Origin: JBNAGF01 sp049801055
GTDB taxonomy: Bacteria; Pseudomonadota; Alphaproteobacteria; Rhodobacterales; Rhodobacteraceae
Reading direction: 5' to 3'
Assembly: GCF_049801055.1 (NCBI RefSeq)
Contig: NZ_JBNAGF010000002.1
Coordinates: 496,001-560,000, forward strand
Length of the DNA stretch: 64,000 bases
Shown here: positions 27,001 through 36,509 of the stretch, piece by piece
Layout: the number at the start of each line of letters is the position of its first letter
Numbering within the stretch: position 1 is the stretch's first letter
Translations under genes and position numbers: made by a program
Notes under the pieces: model-generated
Told to the model about the DNA's origin: nothing
The model's input: the letters and a program-made list of their open reading frames with translations, nothing else
The model's database searches: none

Positions 27001-30000
27001 GGTTGTCATACGGATCGTCGGGTCCGAATGTTTCGGACGGAGCAAACGGGTTTGCAGGGCTGGATTCATGCTCTGGCGGCGTAAAGAGAATACTTCCCGC
27101 AGTCTGCGTCGGATCACTCGGATCCACGCCGAGCGCCTCGATGTCGATTACCCATAGACCTGTCACCGGGTCGTACAGAACAGCGCCCGGAGGATCACTG
27201 CTGAGCGACGCCCCGGGCGGCAGATCTATGGCCAGACCAAAATCACCGATCACCCCGTTGGGCAGGTTCCACAGGTCGTCGATGCTATCCCAGTATGGCG
27301 GGTTGGGCGTGATCTTCAGCTTGAACGGGATTTCAGTGTCTTCATCCCCGCTCCCGACAAGGCTGAGAACGGGCAGCGGCAATTCCTGCTCAGGCTCGCA
27401 CGGTGTTGGTGGCCCACCACCGGGTTCGGGAACGACAACAACCGTGAAATCCTTGCTGACAACACTGCCCCCGGGCAGGGCATCGATCTGTCGCAGAATT
27501 TCTTCGGGTGTTCCGATCAGACCAGCCAGTGATTGATCATCTTCGAAGACAATCGCATTGAGAGTCATGTCGTAATAAGTGACTTCGTTCACATTGGACG
27601 GAACAAACCGAAGCGTAGCCAGCTGCGCCTCGGTGACGACATAGGATTCACCAGTGGCGTCAATGGGTGTGCCGCCCAGGAACGATACATTCGGGTCGAC
27701 ATCCGTGATGATGTAGTAGAGCGTTTCCGAACCGTCCAGCATCCCGCCGAACAGCATCTCGGTCATTTGACCTGTCAGAGGATCGGCCGGAGTAAAGAGG
27801 GCGCTAGGGGTAATCACGCCCGATGTTATGACGAGGTCACGCAAGCGGCTACCCAAAAGGAATGGGGCATTGTCCTTGCCAGCGTAGCCATAGACACGAT
27901 CTGCGTTTGCCACGCCGTCCACGATCTCTGTAGGTCGAAATGTGTCATCGATCTGGTCATCGGTGAAACCTGCACCGGGATCGTCCGTCGGATCCGGGTT
28001 TTGGAAAGTCACGATCGGTTCGTCCGCGATCCCAATTACATCGACCGTTACTGTTCCGGTCGCAACGGTGGATTGGGACGGATCGATCGTCTCGTAATAC
28101 TCGATCGATACATCGAACCGGATGGTTTCGTTGCTGTCTTTACCCGGCAGCAGCCATAAATTGGCCGCCTCTCTGGCGGACAGGATCAGGTTTCCGCCGC
28201 CGGACGGAAGGAGCTCGTTGACGAACTTGTTTGCGTTGCCGGGCTCGGCTTGTGGCAAGCCGTCAAAGAAACGGGGAACTCTGCCCTTGGAGTCCGGGAC
28301 TATGTTGCTGACAACAACATTTCCCAGGATTGCTTCGGGCGACCCAGGCGAATTGTTCATGTTGTCAATGATGTTGCCGTCTATGGCCACCCTGATCGGA
28401 CGGTCTTCGAACCCGGATGCGGTCTCGCTCGGATCGCCGCCATCAACCACCGGATTCACGCGCAGAACCGTATTCAGCGAGGTGATCCGCGTGCCGCCTC
28501 CATCTGCCTCGGTGGTAACCACGTCGATCACCAGCGGATAGTCACCCGCGAAGTGAAGCGGGATGCCCCTCAGTTCCGCTGTTTGCCACTCCCCGTTTTC
28601 GAGGCTCCATGAATTGAAGCCCGGCGGATTGTTTACCTCGGTCAGCAGGGCAGGGATCTTGTCGCCGGTGGGGTCGTTGGGGTTTTCCACGTAGACGGTA
28701 ACAGAGGAAGGCACCTTTTTCATCACCACTGCAGTGACCGTTTCGGACCCGTCGGTATCCTGGATGACAGGCGTGAACGGGATCTGCCAGACACCCCCGG
28801 CATCATCGATGACCTGCTCGTTGCCTTCGGGCAGCGCCAGAATGACGGCGATGTTGTTGACCGGATCCACGTCCACATCAAAGGTGGCATCCGATTTCTG
28901 GTCGTCGGTCTCGGCGGTATTGTCGTCGCGGGCCAGGATCTCGATCTGCAGATCATCGCCAAAGAACGTTCCCAGCGAAGAGAAGGGATCGCCGTTCATG
29001 CGATCCACGTCGTAGTCCTCATAGAGCGAGGGGCGGAGCTTGATAGAGGCGGCAAAACTGGTGACATCGGCCACAAAGGCGATCGACAGCAGACCAGTGG
29101 TATCGTCATAACTGGCCGAGGCGATCTTGTCATATTCGGACTGAGCCAGTGGCAGCCCGCCGTTGAGTTCAAAAAAGGCGCCCTGCGTGACCGTGCTGTT
29201 GCTCAGGAAATCGGCGATCCAGTCGGTTGGAACATTCGTGATCGTCAACGTTTGCAACTGTTCCGAACCGTCCGTGTCCGGGGTAGAGGCATCCAGCCCG
29301 ATGAAAAGGTCCACCTGTCCCGGACCGCTGCCATCGGCGGTGCTTTCAAGCAAGGTGAGGATCTCGGAGCCCGAGATCGAACCGTCCTCGATGCTTGCCT
29401 CGACCCGATCAGGGCTATCGGTTGCAACAAAGCTTGGGTCGGTGACAAAGACAGAGGCTGTCAGATCCGCTTCGGCCACCGGGCGTATGGTTTCAACGAT
29501 CCGGAAATCGGTGGTGCCGAAATTGTCGGTCGTGTCGGTTTCAACATCGCCCGTTGTGGTCTCGTTGTTGTACAGCCTGCCGTCCAGGGTCAGAATGCTG
29601 CTGAAATGCTGTGGGACCGTGATCCGCAACTCCTCCAGCGCATCAGCGAATTGTTCACTGGTCGCGGTCGGCGCGCGGGCGATTTCGTAGGTGACACTAT
29701 TGGCGCCAGAACCGGTCTGGGTGATCGCCACATAGCCGCGCAGGTTCTTGTCTGCGATATCGACCAAAAGCTGGCTGTTGTCGCTGGGATCGAAATTGTC
29801 GCTTTCGGTGGCGACGGTGATGGTCAGGTCGAGCTTTTCGATCACTTCCGACCCGTCGGTGTCCTGGAGTGCAACGCTGCTCAGGTCCAGATTGATCCGT
29901 TTCTGTCCGCCGGTATTCTCCTTGGTGCGGTCATCGGCGACCGTGACGGACATACCGTCGACCACCGCGTCCACGTCCACGTTGACGCCATCCTGTGCAG

Positions 30001-33000
30001 TTTTGGTATCCGTGGGAAGGCCGGCAGCCATGTCCTCGGATGTAGCTGTGGCCCGCAGGTCATTGGCCACGATGGTCGCCACGTCGCGGTCGTCATCAGG
30101 CAGCGGTGCCACCTGCAAAGCGCCATCAAAAACGGTTGTTCCAGGATTCAGGGTGATCGTGAGCGTGGTGCCCGAAATCGTCGCCGACGCAACATCCGCC
30201 GCGCCGCGCACAAAGAGAGCAGGATCGACTGTTCCGCCATTGGTCGGCACCCAACCATCGGGCAGGTTTTCGACCACGATCTGAGTCAGCTGTTCCGATC
30301 CATCCCGGTCCGGTGTCTGTGCGTCGAAGGTCAGTAAGAAGCTGCTATCTTCCTTGACGATGAAGTTGTCGGCCGAAATCTGGTCCACGGTATCGGGGCT
30401 GGAATCGACTGACAGCACCAATGTCGGTTCGGCCACCGGCCGCACATTCAGCTGGAAGGTTTCGGAGGTTCCCGCCGGGTCGCCCTCGTTGGTGGAAACG
30501 TTCACCGTGATGTCGATAATGCCGGAGAAATGCTGGGGCAGGGAAGCCACTGCTAGTGACTGAAGGTCTGCAAGCGGGCCGATCCAGCTATCGCTCGGAC
30601 CGCTCAAAACTGTGCCGTCACTCAGAACAGTATCGCCATTGGTCGGCAGGCCCGCGAAATCGACCGTGATCCCGGTGATCATTTCCGACCCATCAATGTC
30701 GGTCACTTGCGCGTCGAGGTTCAGGGCAATGGGCTGGCCCTCGTCCTCGTTAACCGTGATATCGGCGGTGGCGATTTCCACATCCTGTTCGGAAATCACC
30801 GTGACTGTGAAGCTTAGTGTTTCGATCCCATCGGTGCCGTCCACATCTGTCTCATTGGCCAGAATGGCCTCGTCCGTGGTGAACGTGACCTCGCCGGTGA
30901 TATCGGTCGTCGTGGAGAAATCATCAGGCAGGCGAAAGACCAGCCCGTCATACTGTGCTTTTGTAAGATTATCGAACGTGAAGCTGGAACCGCTCGGAAC
31001 CGCCGTGAAAGTCAGCCCTCCATTGGTGGAATAGAGCGCTCCCGCCGGCAGACCATTAACGGTGACATCGACCTCGGCAATGCTCTCGGAACCGTCGGCA
31101 TCTGTTGCCATGGCGTCGACGGCATCGGTCAACCGAAACTCGATCGGAGCACTTGTGGTGTTGTCTTCGTCACTGTCGCCGGGGGTGTCGTTCTCATCCA
31201 GTTGGATCACACCGGTGCCGGTGAGGTCCAGATCCCCTTCGGCTCCGACCGTGACTGTCAGCGCCCCCTGATCGACGCCACCTTCGTTGGTGACGGCGAC
31301 GACCAGCCCCTCAAGCGTGGTCGCGGGATTCTGGGTCGAATAATCAGCAGGCAGTTCGATGACCAGCGCGTTGTATTCTATAAGCGTGCCGACAAAGTTC
31401 AGTGTGGCAGGTGCGATCTGGAAGGTTGCGCCATCATCGGTTGAGAAACGTGTGCCTGTTGGCAGTGCGTTGAAAACAACGCCGATGAGTTCGACAGTTT
31501 CCGACCCGTCGATATCGGTCGCAACCGGGGTGATCTGAGACGAGGGTTTGAAGGTCAGAGGCGCATCAGTTTCGGTCAGCGTAAAGCTGCCGTCACCGAC
31601 ATCGATATCGCCTTCCTCGGTGACGGTGAACGGGATGCTTTCGGATACCGTGCCATTATTTGTCGTAACCGTGATGTCGGCAAAAAGCTGCTGAAAAGGG
31701 CTGGTGGTCGAGTAGTCCTGCGGCAGGAAAATGGTGGCGTTCGTCGGGAACACTCTGCCGGTATACTGGTACAGATAGTCGACCGTTCCATCGGGATTGG
31801 ACGTAAAGCTGCCGATCGGTGTGCCCGCGCCATCGGTGACAACCGTGCCAGCGGGCAGACCGTCGAGATCGAAGGTCATCGACAGGATCGTTTCGCCTCC
31901 GCCGACGAGAATCGAGATGAAGTCGCTGAGCAGAACTTCAAGAACCGCGTCTGTTTCATCGACGGTCACGTCACCTTCAATGATGATGTCGGGCGTGGGC
32001 GTGATGACAATGACCTGGAGCGTTGTTTCGGTCCCCTCCGGAGTGGTTACCTGAATCGGGCTTAACAATACTCCATTGTAGTCGCCGGGAAATGAAAGCG
32101 TCAGGGCGTTGGCTTCGGCAACTGTGCCAGTCCAGACTTCGCCGGTGAGGGTTCCTGCGTTAAAGGTGGCACCGGCTGGCAGGCCGGGGTAGGTGATCTG
32201 GACCGAGGCAGCAAAACGCGGGTCGGATGGGTCTGCAGTTTCCGACCCGTCCAGATCGGTGATGGCGATGTCGATATCCAGATCGACCGTGACGCCAAGA
32301 TCTGGGTCACCAGTGTTGCCATCGTCTTCCTGTCCGGTGATCACTAACGGCGCGGTCAGTTCGATGTCTTCCTCGAAACCGATATCAACAACGCGGGTTG
32401 CCGTGGCGGTTCCATCTGTCGGCGTGTCGGTGGCGGGATCCTGATCCTCGTCGGTCTGCACGTTTACGGTCAGAGTCAGGGGAAGGGTCACGTCCCCGTT
32501 GCTCAGATCGGATCGGTTGGCAGTTGAGAAATCCGCAGGTAGTTCAAGCGTGATGGTCTGATAGGCTGCCAGCACGTCCCCGACGGCGGCGGTGTCAAGC
32601 GAGATGGTCAGAGTGTCTGATCCGGTGAGGATATCGGCGGTAAAGGTCGTCCCCGCGCCGGGCGGTGATACCAAATTCAGGTTGCCTGCGCTCGATCCCG
32701 ACGGCAGCCCCGCGATGGTCAGGACCAGTGTTTCAAGACTTTCCGACCCGTCCAGATCAAGCACTCGAGGCAACAACAATGACGATGGAGTCACGGGTGT
32801 CGGCGCATCGGTTTCGTCCGGCACCGTGTCAGGCAAGGTGTCGTCGACCATAACGTCACCTTCGGGCGTGATGCGTAGCGTGATGGGTGTGCTGCCGCCT
32901 GTTGCATCCTCGTTCGACGTCGCGGCGAGCGTGCCGGATAGCGTCATACCATCGGCCGCCGGGCTTTCTGTTGAATAGTCCCTGGGAAAGAGCAACTCAA

Positions 33001-36000
33001 GCGCCAGATACTGCGCCTCGGTTCCTGCAAATGTGAAATCACCGCCAGCAGTCTGATCGTAGGTGACCGTGCTGCGCGGTACGCCGCGAACCACGACACC
33101 GGACGGCAGATCGGCGAGGGTCAAGGTGATCGTGTCAATTCGCTCTGACCCGTCCGTATCATCGACGGAAACTTTCCACGCGGAGGAAGGAGTGATTGCC
33201 AGTGCCGCATCGGTTTCCTGTTCCACCAGTTCTACTGCGTCGAACACGATGTCGCCCGTGGGAAAAATGACGATCCTCTGGCTGGTCGTAGTGGTCCCCT
33301 CCGGGCTGATCGCCTTTATGGTCGAATTGATGGTGCCGGAATAGTCTTCTGGCAGCGACAGCATCAGAGCATTGGCCTCGACCATGCTGCCGGTCCAGAT
33401 ACCGGTCGCCGGGTCAAAGCTGCCGCCGTTGAAAGTGACGCCGATCGGCAGACCGGTATAAGTAATCTCGATCGTGGTGCTGTCTTCTGATCCATCAATG
33501 TCGGTGGCCGCAACGATGATGCCGAGATCCACCACGACACCGGGACTGGCAGAATCCTCGTCACCTGTCAGGTCAGCCGGTGCGGACAGATCCACGTCAA
33601 GTTCAAAACCGATATCCACCTGCCGCGACGCGATGGCTGTTCCGTCCACTGGTGTATCACTGGCCGGGTCCTGATCTTCGTCGGTCTGCACTTGTACGGT
33701 CAGAACGATCGGCAGGCTGGTAGTCCCATTTGTCAGGTCGTTGCGGTTGGCTGTCGAGAAATCGGTTGCCAGCGACAGGGCCAGTGCATTGTAGGTGGCC
33801 AGCACATCCCCTACGGCGGCAGCGTCCAACGTGATCACCAAAGTGCTGGCGCCTGTGGCAGGATCATTGCCAAGTGTATGTGTGGCACCTGCCGGAAGTG
33901 GGTCGAGGCCGAGATCCGCCAGTGTCGCGCTGCCGGGCAGACCGGTAATCGTCAGCACTAGTGAATCCAGCGCTTCGGAGCCGTCCATGTCGGTAACCGT
34001 CGGTGCAAGAAGGTTGGAGGGTACAAGCGGCGTCGGCGCGTCGGTTTCGTCCGGCACCGTATCTGGCAGGCTGGTGTCGATGACGACATCACCTTCGGGG
34101 GTTATTCGCAGCTCGACCGGGGTGTCTGCTCCGACCGGGTCTTCGGTTGAAGTGGCGGCGAGAGTCCCGGTGAGGATGAGACCGTCGCTATCGGGGCTTT
34201 CCGTCGAGTAGTCGGTTGGAAAGGACAGGCGCAAAGACTGGTACTGCGCTTCGGTCCCGGTGAAAATCAATGTGCCGCCAGACGTGGCGTCATAGCTGAT
34301 CGTGCTTGCAGGGACGCCAAGCGCCTGCACATCAGGTGGTAGGCCACCAAGCGTGAGAGTGATTGTCTCAACCATCTCTCCGGGCGGGTTGGGATCGAAA
34401 TCGGTGATCACGACCTTCCAGGTCGAGGAAGGGTTGACCTCGACCCGCGCATCGGTTTCGGCCGCGGTCAGCTCGGAGACATCAAAGTTAACATCGCCGG
34501 TGCCCTCGATGATGATCGTTTGCTTGGTTTCCACCGTGCCTTCCGGGCTGAGAGCCCGGATCGTTGCCTCCACGGTGCCCGAGAAATCACCCGGAAAGGT
34601 CAGTGTCAGTGACCCGGCCTCTGTCATCGAGCCTTTCCATATGCTGGTGGAGATGTTGTAGCTGCCGCCACTAAAGATCGTTCCGCGCGGAACGTTGACG
34701 AACGCGATCTCGACCGTCGTGCTGTCCTCGGAGCCGTCGATATCGGTAGCCGCAACGGAGATCTGCATATTGATTGTCGCGCCGGACCCGTCGCCACCGT
34801 TACTGTCTTCTTCCGCCCGCAGTTCTGCTGGCGCGGTCAGCGTCACATCGAGTTCATAATCCACCACCACATCCAGGCGCCCGAAATCCAGACCACCTTC
34901 ATTGGTAATTGCTGTAACTTGGGCAAAGATGCGTGTGACGGGGTTTTCGGTCGAGAAATCCGTTGGCAGCTGAATGACCAGCGCCTGATACTCCGCGAGC
35001 GTTCCTCTGAAAATCAGGTCAGAAGGGGCCGCCTGAAAGGTCGTGCCATTGTCAGAAGAGTAAAGAGCGCCGGCAGGCAAACCAACGAAGGCAATGGCTA
35101 CCTGCTGGATGTGTTCCGAGCCGTCGATATCCGTCGATTTCGGTAAAACCGTGTCGGACGGACGGAAAGTAACAGGCGCGTCGGTTTCCACCAGATCCGT
35201 TTCACCCGAAGGCACACTTGCATCACCTTCGACCGCGACGATCGTCACGAAAGGTTCTTGCTGATAGCCTTGGAAATTGGTCCAGACCTCCACATTCCCC
35301 GGCAAAGGCCCGGTGGGCGCGTCAAGGCGGCTTTGGCTGGAAAAGTCCTGAGGTAGCGTCAAACTTAGCGCGAGAAAATCTGCGTAACTGCCCGAAAACT
35401 CAAGGGTCAGGGTGCCATTTCCATCCGGCACCAGCGTTCCGTGCGAAGTGAGGGTTCCAAGCGGCAAGCGCGCCAGTTCAAGATCTACCTGTGTAACCTC
35501 TTCGCCGGTTTCAGGCATGGGGATGTTGATGGTGATGTAGTCTGCCGGATGCAGATCAAGCGTGGAATCCGTTTCGGTAAGCCGGATCGGTCCGTTGATG
35601 ACAATGTCGAAATCACTGGGGGCAGAGCCATCCTTGTTGGAACCGCCATAGGGCCAATCGTCTTGAACGGGGAACGTGTAGCCGGTCGGCGGCAACAGGG
35701 GGTTGTAAACCAGCCCCTCCAGCGGGTCCAGAACATCAACCCCTTCGCCCCCGCCAGAGCCCGGTTCGGCCGCGCCAGGGTTAAAGATGAAATGCAGCGG
35801 GATCGTGGGCACATCCGCCAAGGTTGGCCAAGAACCTTCCGGGGCGGCGACCTCTATCAAGCGCACAAGAGGCACGTTGCGCCCTTCGACTTGCACCAGA
35901 AGGCTCTTGCCGGCAACGTCCTCGAGAAGGATCACGGTTCCGTCGGGCTGAAGCAACGCCAGGTGGTCGCCAAACAGAAACGGCCGCTCGACACTGGAAC

Positions 36001-36142
36001 CTGATGGTAGCACAACGGCCTTGAGCGTCTCGAGTTCGATTACCGTCACGAGCGGTGACGCTTCAGCGATCAGTTGGCTGAACTTCTCCTGTGTTGTATC
36101 CGGAGACAAACTGGCTGAAGTCGCTGGTTCAATTGTGGTCAT
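24047..36142 (-). CDS. Giant RTX-type surface adhesin with DxDGSE repeats (4031 residues)
   Basis: A 4031-residue type I secretion substrate without an N-terminal signal peptide. Residues 1 to about 150 form a distinct beta-rich head (retention-module-like) with a Pro/Gly/Glu linker. From about 335 to 3520 there are cadherin/Ig-like repeats, 16 with an exact D-x-DGSE Ca-binding-type motif. Near 3700-3830 is a cadherin-like domain. Near 3900-3950 are RTX nonapeptides (GGDDVLTGGAGADTLEGGAG), then an acidic C-terminal secretion signal. It is an LapA-like biofilm or attachment protein. No LapG-type T/P-A-A-G cleavage site is obvious in the head (only EVAAPEG), and no LapD/LapG genes are in the window. 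It converges on its own secretion genes. Confidence 0.92.
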   Translation of the reverse strand: MTTIEPATSASLSPDTTQEKFSQLIAEASPLVTVIELETLKAVVLPSGSSVERPFLFGDHLALLQPDGTVILLEDVAGKSLLVQVEGRNVPLVRLIEVAAPEGSWPTLADVPTIPLHFIFNPGAAEPGSGGGEGVDVLDPLEGLVYNPLLPPTGYTFPVQDDWPYGGSNKDGSAPSDFDIVINGPIRLTETDSTLDLHPADYITINIPMPETGEEVTQVDLELARLPLGTLTSHGTLVPDGNGTLTLEFSGSYADFLALSLTLPQDFSSQSRLDAPTGPLPGNVEVWTNFQGYQQEPFVTIVAVEGDASVPSGETDLVETDAPVTFRPSDTVLPKSTDIDGSEHIQQVAIAFVGLPAGALYSSDNGTTFQAAPSDLIFRGTLAEYQALVIQLPTDFSTENPVTRIFAQVTAITNEGGLDFGRLDVVVDYELDVTLTAPAELRAEEDSNGGDGSGATINMQISVAATDIDGSEDSTTVEIAFVNVPRGTIFSGGSYNISTSIWKGSMTEAGSLTLTFPGDFSGTVEATIRALSPEGTVETKQTIIIEGTGDVNFDVSELTAAETDARVEVNPSSTWKVVITDFDPNPPGEMVETITLTLGGLPPDVQALGVPASTISYDATSGGTLIFTGTEAQYQSLRLSFPTDYSTESPDSDGLILTGTLAATSTEDPVGADTPVELRITPEGDVVIDTSLPDTVPDETDAPTPLVPSNLLAPTVTDMDGSEALDSLVLTITGLPGSATLADLGLDPLPAGATHTLGNDPATGASTLVITLDAAAVGDVLATYNALALSLATDFSTANRNDLTNGTTSLPIVLTVQVQTDEDQDPASDTPVDGTAIASRQVDIGFELDVDLSAPADLTGDEDSASPGVVVDLGIIVAATDIDGSEDSTTIEITYTGLPIGVTFNGGSFDPATGIWTGSMVEANALMLSLPEDYSGTINSTIKAISPEGTTTTSQRIVIFPTGDIVFDAVELVEQETDAALAITPSSAWKVSVDDTDGSERIDTITLTLADLPSGVVVRGVPRSTVTYDQTAGGDFTFAGTEAQYLALELLFPRDYSTESPAADGMTLSGTLAATSNEDATGGSTPITLRITPEGDVMVDDTLPDTVPDETDAPTPVTPSSLLLPRVLDLDGSESLETLVLTIAGLPSGSSAGNLNLVSPPGAGTTFTADILTGSDTLTISLDTAAVGDVLAAYQTITLELPADFSTANRSDLSNGDVTLPLTLTVNVQTDEDQDPATDTPTDGTATATRVVDIGFEEDIELTAPLVITGQEDDGNTGDPDLGVTVDLDIDIAITDLDGSETADPSDPRFAASVQITYPGLPAGATFNAGTLTGEVWTGTVAEANALTLSFPGDYNGVLLSPIQVTTPEGTETTLQVIVITPTPDIIIEGDVTVDETDAVLEVLLSDFISILVGGGETILSMTFDLDGLPAGTVVTDGAGTPIGSFTSNPDGTVDYLYQYTGRVFPTNATIFLPQDYSTTSPFQQLFADITVTTNNGTVSESIPFTVTEEGDIDVGDGSFTLTETDAPLTFKPSSQITPVATDIDGSETVELIGVVFNALPTGTRFSTDDGATFQIAPATLNFVGTLIEYNALVIELPADYSTQNPATTLEGLVVAVTNEGGVDQGALTVTVGAEGDLDLTGTGVIQLDENDTPGDSDEDNTTSAPIEFRLTDAVDAMATDADGSESIAEVDVTVNGLPAGALYSTNGGLTFTAVPSGSSFTFDNLTKAQYDGLVFRLPDDFSTTTDITGEVTFTTDEAILANETDVDGTDGIETLSFTVTVISEQDVEIATADITVNEDEGQPIALNLDAQVTDIDGSEMITGITVDFAGLPTNGDTVLSDGTVLSGPSDSWIGPLADLQSLAVASLPQHFSGIIDITVNVSTNEGDPAGTSETFQLNVRPVAEPTLVLSVDSSPDTVDQISADNFIVKEDSSFLLTFDAQTPDRDGSEQLTQIVVENLPDGWVPTNGGTVDPALFVRGAADVASATISGTTLTITLNPGTTVFDGALQVAPLPDDDRDVATIVANDLRATATSEDMAAGLPTDTKTAQDGVNVDVDAVVDGMSVTVADDRTKENTGGQKRINLDLSSVALQDTDGSEVIEKLDLTITVATESDNFDPSDNSQLLVDIADKNLRGYVAITQTGSGANSVTYEIARAPTATSEQFADALEELRITVPQHFSSILTLDGRLYNNETTTGDVETDTTDNFGTTDFRIVETIRPVAEADLTASVFVTDPSFVATDSPDRVEASIEDGSISGSEILTLLESTADGSGPGQVDLFIGLDASTPDTDGSEQLQTLTITNVPTDWIADFLSNSTVTQGAFFELNGGLPLAQSEYDKIASASYDDTTGLLSIAFVADVTSFAASIKLRPSLYEDYDVDRMNGDPFSSLGTFFGDDLQIEILARDDNTAETDDQKSDATFDVDVDPVNNIAVILALPEGNEQVIDDAGGVWQIPFTPVIQDTDGSETVTAVVMKKVPSSVTVYVENPNDPTGDKIPALLTEVNNPPGFNSWSLENGEWQTAELRGIPLHFAGDYPLVIDVVTTEADGGGTRITSLNTVLRVNPVVDGGDPSETASGFEDRPIRVAIDGNIIDNMNNSPGSPEAILGNVVVSNIVPDSKGRVPRFFDGLPQAEPGNANKFVNELLPSGGGNLILSAREAANLWLLPGKDSNETIRFDVSIEYYETIDPSQSTVATGTVTVDVIGIADEPIVTFQNPDPTDDPGAGFTDDQIDDTFRPTEIVDGVANADRVYGYAGKDNAPFLLGSRLRDLVITSGVITPSALFTPADPLTGQMTEMLFGGMLDGSETLYYIITDVDPNVSFLGGTPIDATGESYVVTEAQLATLRFVPSNVNEVTYYDMTLNAIVFEDDQSLAGLIGTPEEILRQIDALPGGSVVSKDFTVVVVPEPGGGPPTPCEPEQELPLPVLSLVGSGDEDTEIPFKLKITPNPPYWDSIDDLWNLPNGVIGDFGLAIDLPPGASLSSDPPGAVLYDPVTGLWVIDIEALGVDPSDPTQTAGSILFTPPEHESSPANPFAPSETFGPDDPYDNLNSLEYQSLLNNFTCNTTSSGSGEFSITINPVVDGPQIILAGGNSFDEDTTYDLKLSISGIDGGERASGKVLIDVDSTNGGQLFDANGNPLSGTDIGGGIVRYEVSVNDLPGLTLTAAEHYSGPLRIRVTANSEDVDGSIGSTTVTRNLEVIPVADVPTFEFDETVIDPETMQPFVDTSGTVPMITAIEDIPFNLSTVLTPDSPDQDGSETISIVLSGVPDYLNVTGPSNNGFIDNGDGSYTISRTAWPLVAVQLKSDHARTPDSLDPTLPAQIPLKVTVNTLELANSDQESGSQDIILKVRPDADVPTLLAEIMPASGTEDDGAIYTINLQGNTPDLHETMHFEIKVPPGGTILLDGVAQPAPGGVVTLSGLAGASASVKQGKVFFPDGTVTYEPPKDFAGMVSLDVVAVTTDADGIFTDTETSPTETLDLDIAVAPDLILDVLDPDVELDETDAPLDYMPAPDFDIQVTDMDGSEVVDNVTYTILGVPDGTTYTVGGGSPVAVMGDLNFSGSEAQFSQLTVTFPRDYATNGTPLDGSIRVTTNEGGDESGSFTIDIDGELDLTVATNVMPQSIAQTGNPITVDFGINAQVTDTQATPSEQLELVVVQFTAPLPAGTTASSGTISGDRLTFARGSLVPADYAALVAALSITLPGDFADDLSGTITVSTNHGDAPAEPFMVEVNDQPDISGPVMVSSTDPVFFITNAELLANASDPDLPLSVENVVADDPLVTVTELAGGVRISVPDAFVGTPTLTYDVVDSGAGPARSQATADLDIDTLQMEANGTHLGPDGVTRDLMDDVTGATGGTDIAKGTANDDAVILTGATDYAEIEGFELQGGSDFIDLSGSAQGFSVDAGSGDDWAIGSGGDDVLTGGAGADTLEGGAGADVFAITDLATSDIILDFEEPTGIIIPMGVDQIDLTTVVALTLGENLSDHVGYNNGTGALTVDGNLAATVETAPGVFASEVEVIFTNAAGAQETAVI
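32372..33601 (-). repeat. Adhesin higher-order repeat, copy 2 (1230 bp), with partial copy 3 beyond
   Basis: Copy 2 covers residues 848-1257, beginning ELDVDLSAPADL, and repeats the same three-domain order (DGSEDSTTIEI; TDAALAITPSSAWKV; PDTVPDETDAPTP). A third, partial copy starts at 32371 (EEDIELTAPLVI) and keeps only the first domain, to about 31990. Confidence 0.8.
33602..34852 (-). repeat. Adhesin higher-order repeat, copy 1 (1251 bp)
   Basis: Copy 1 covers adhesin residues 431-847. It starts at the ELDVTLTAPAEL segment and contains three domains: the DGSEDSTTVEI domain, the TDARVEVNPSSTWKV domain and the PDTVPDETDAPTP domain. It is in frame with copy 2, with the same domain order. Confidence 0.8.
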
Positions 36143-36203
36143 GGTTCAAGCTTTTACCGTCGATACATCTTTAGGAATGTTATGACCCATGTTGGACTCT
36201 GTC

Positions 36204-36231
36204 ACCCGTAGGTAACGTAACGGCAACGGGT
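36204..36231. promoter_or_regulatory. Inverted repeat upstream of the adhesin gene
   Basis: Arms ACCCGT and ACGGGT lie 16 bases apart, 62 bases upstream of the adhesin start. They could be an operator in its promoter. The arms are short, so this is weak. Confidence 0.3.
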
Positions 36232-36360
36232 CGGCATGGATAAGCCGCCTCGATCAGTTCTTCTTTTTTCGGAGCTCAACGAAAAAGGGAGGATTTCAGG
36301 CTCGCGATTGTCGTCGCGCAAACAGGTGCAGGCTCAGGCAAAAGGTGTCAGAAGAGATTT

Positions 36361-36434
36361 TGGAGCGGGTAACGGGAATCGAACCCGTAACTTAAGCTTG
36401 GGAAGCTCGCGTGATACCTTTTCACCATACCCGC
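36361..36434 (-). tRNA. tRNA-Gly (anticodon CCC)
   Basis: The minus strand folds as a full tRNA. Acceptor GCGGGTA pairs with TACCCGC, the D stem is GTGA/TCAC, the anticodon loop is TTCCCAA (anticodon CCC, glycine), and the T arm is ACGGG-TTCGATT-CCCGT. The discriminator T and CCA are encoded (36361-36364). The anticodon stem has one G-U pair and a C-A mismatch at its base. It lies between the giant adhesin and an AhpD-like gene. Confidence 0.93.
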
Positions 36435-36509
36435 GTATCGGCCTGGTATCGGCCGGGACATATGGATAGCTATGCCGGTCGGGGCCGTCAAGCGGATAGC
36501 CTTTGGCGG

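Noticed and set aside
29252..30337. 361-codon plus-strand open frame inside the adhesin gene
   Set aside because: Same reason: complementary reading of the repeats, no recognisable protein.
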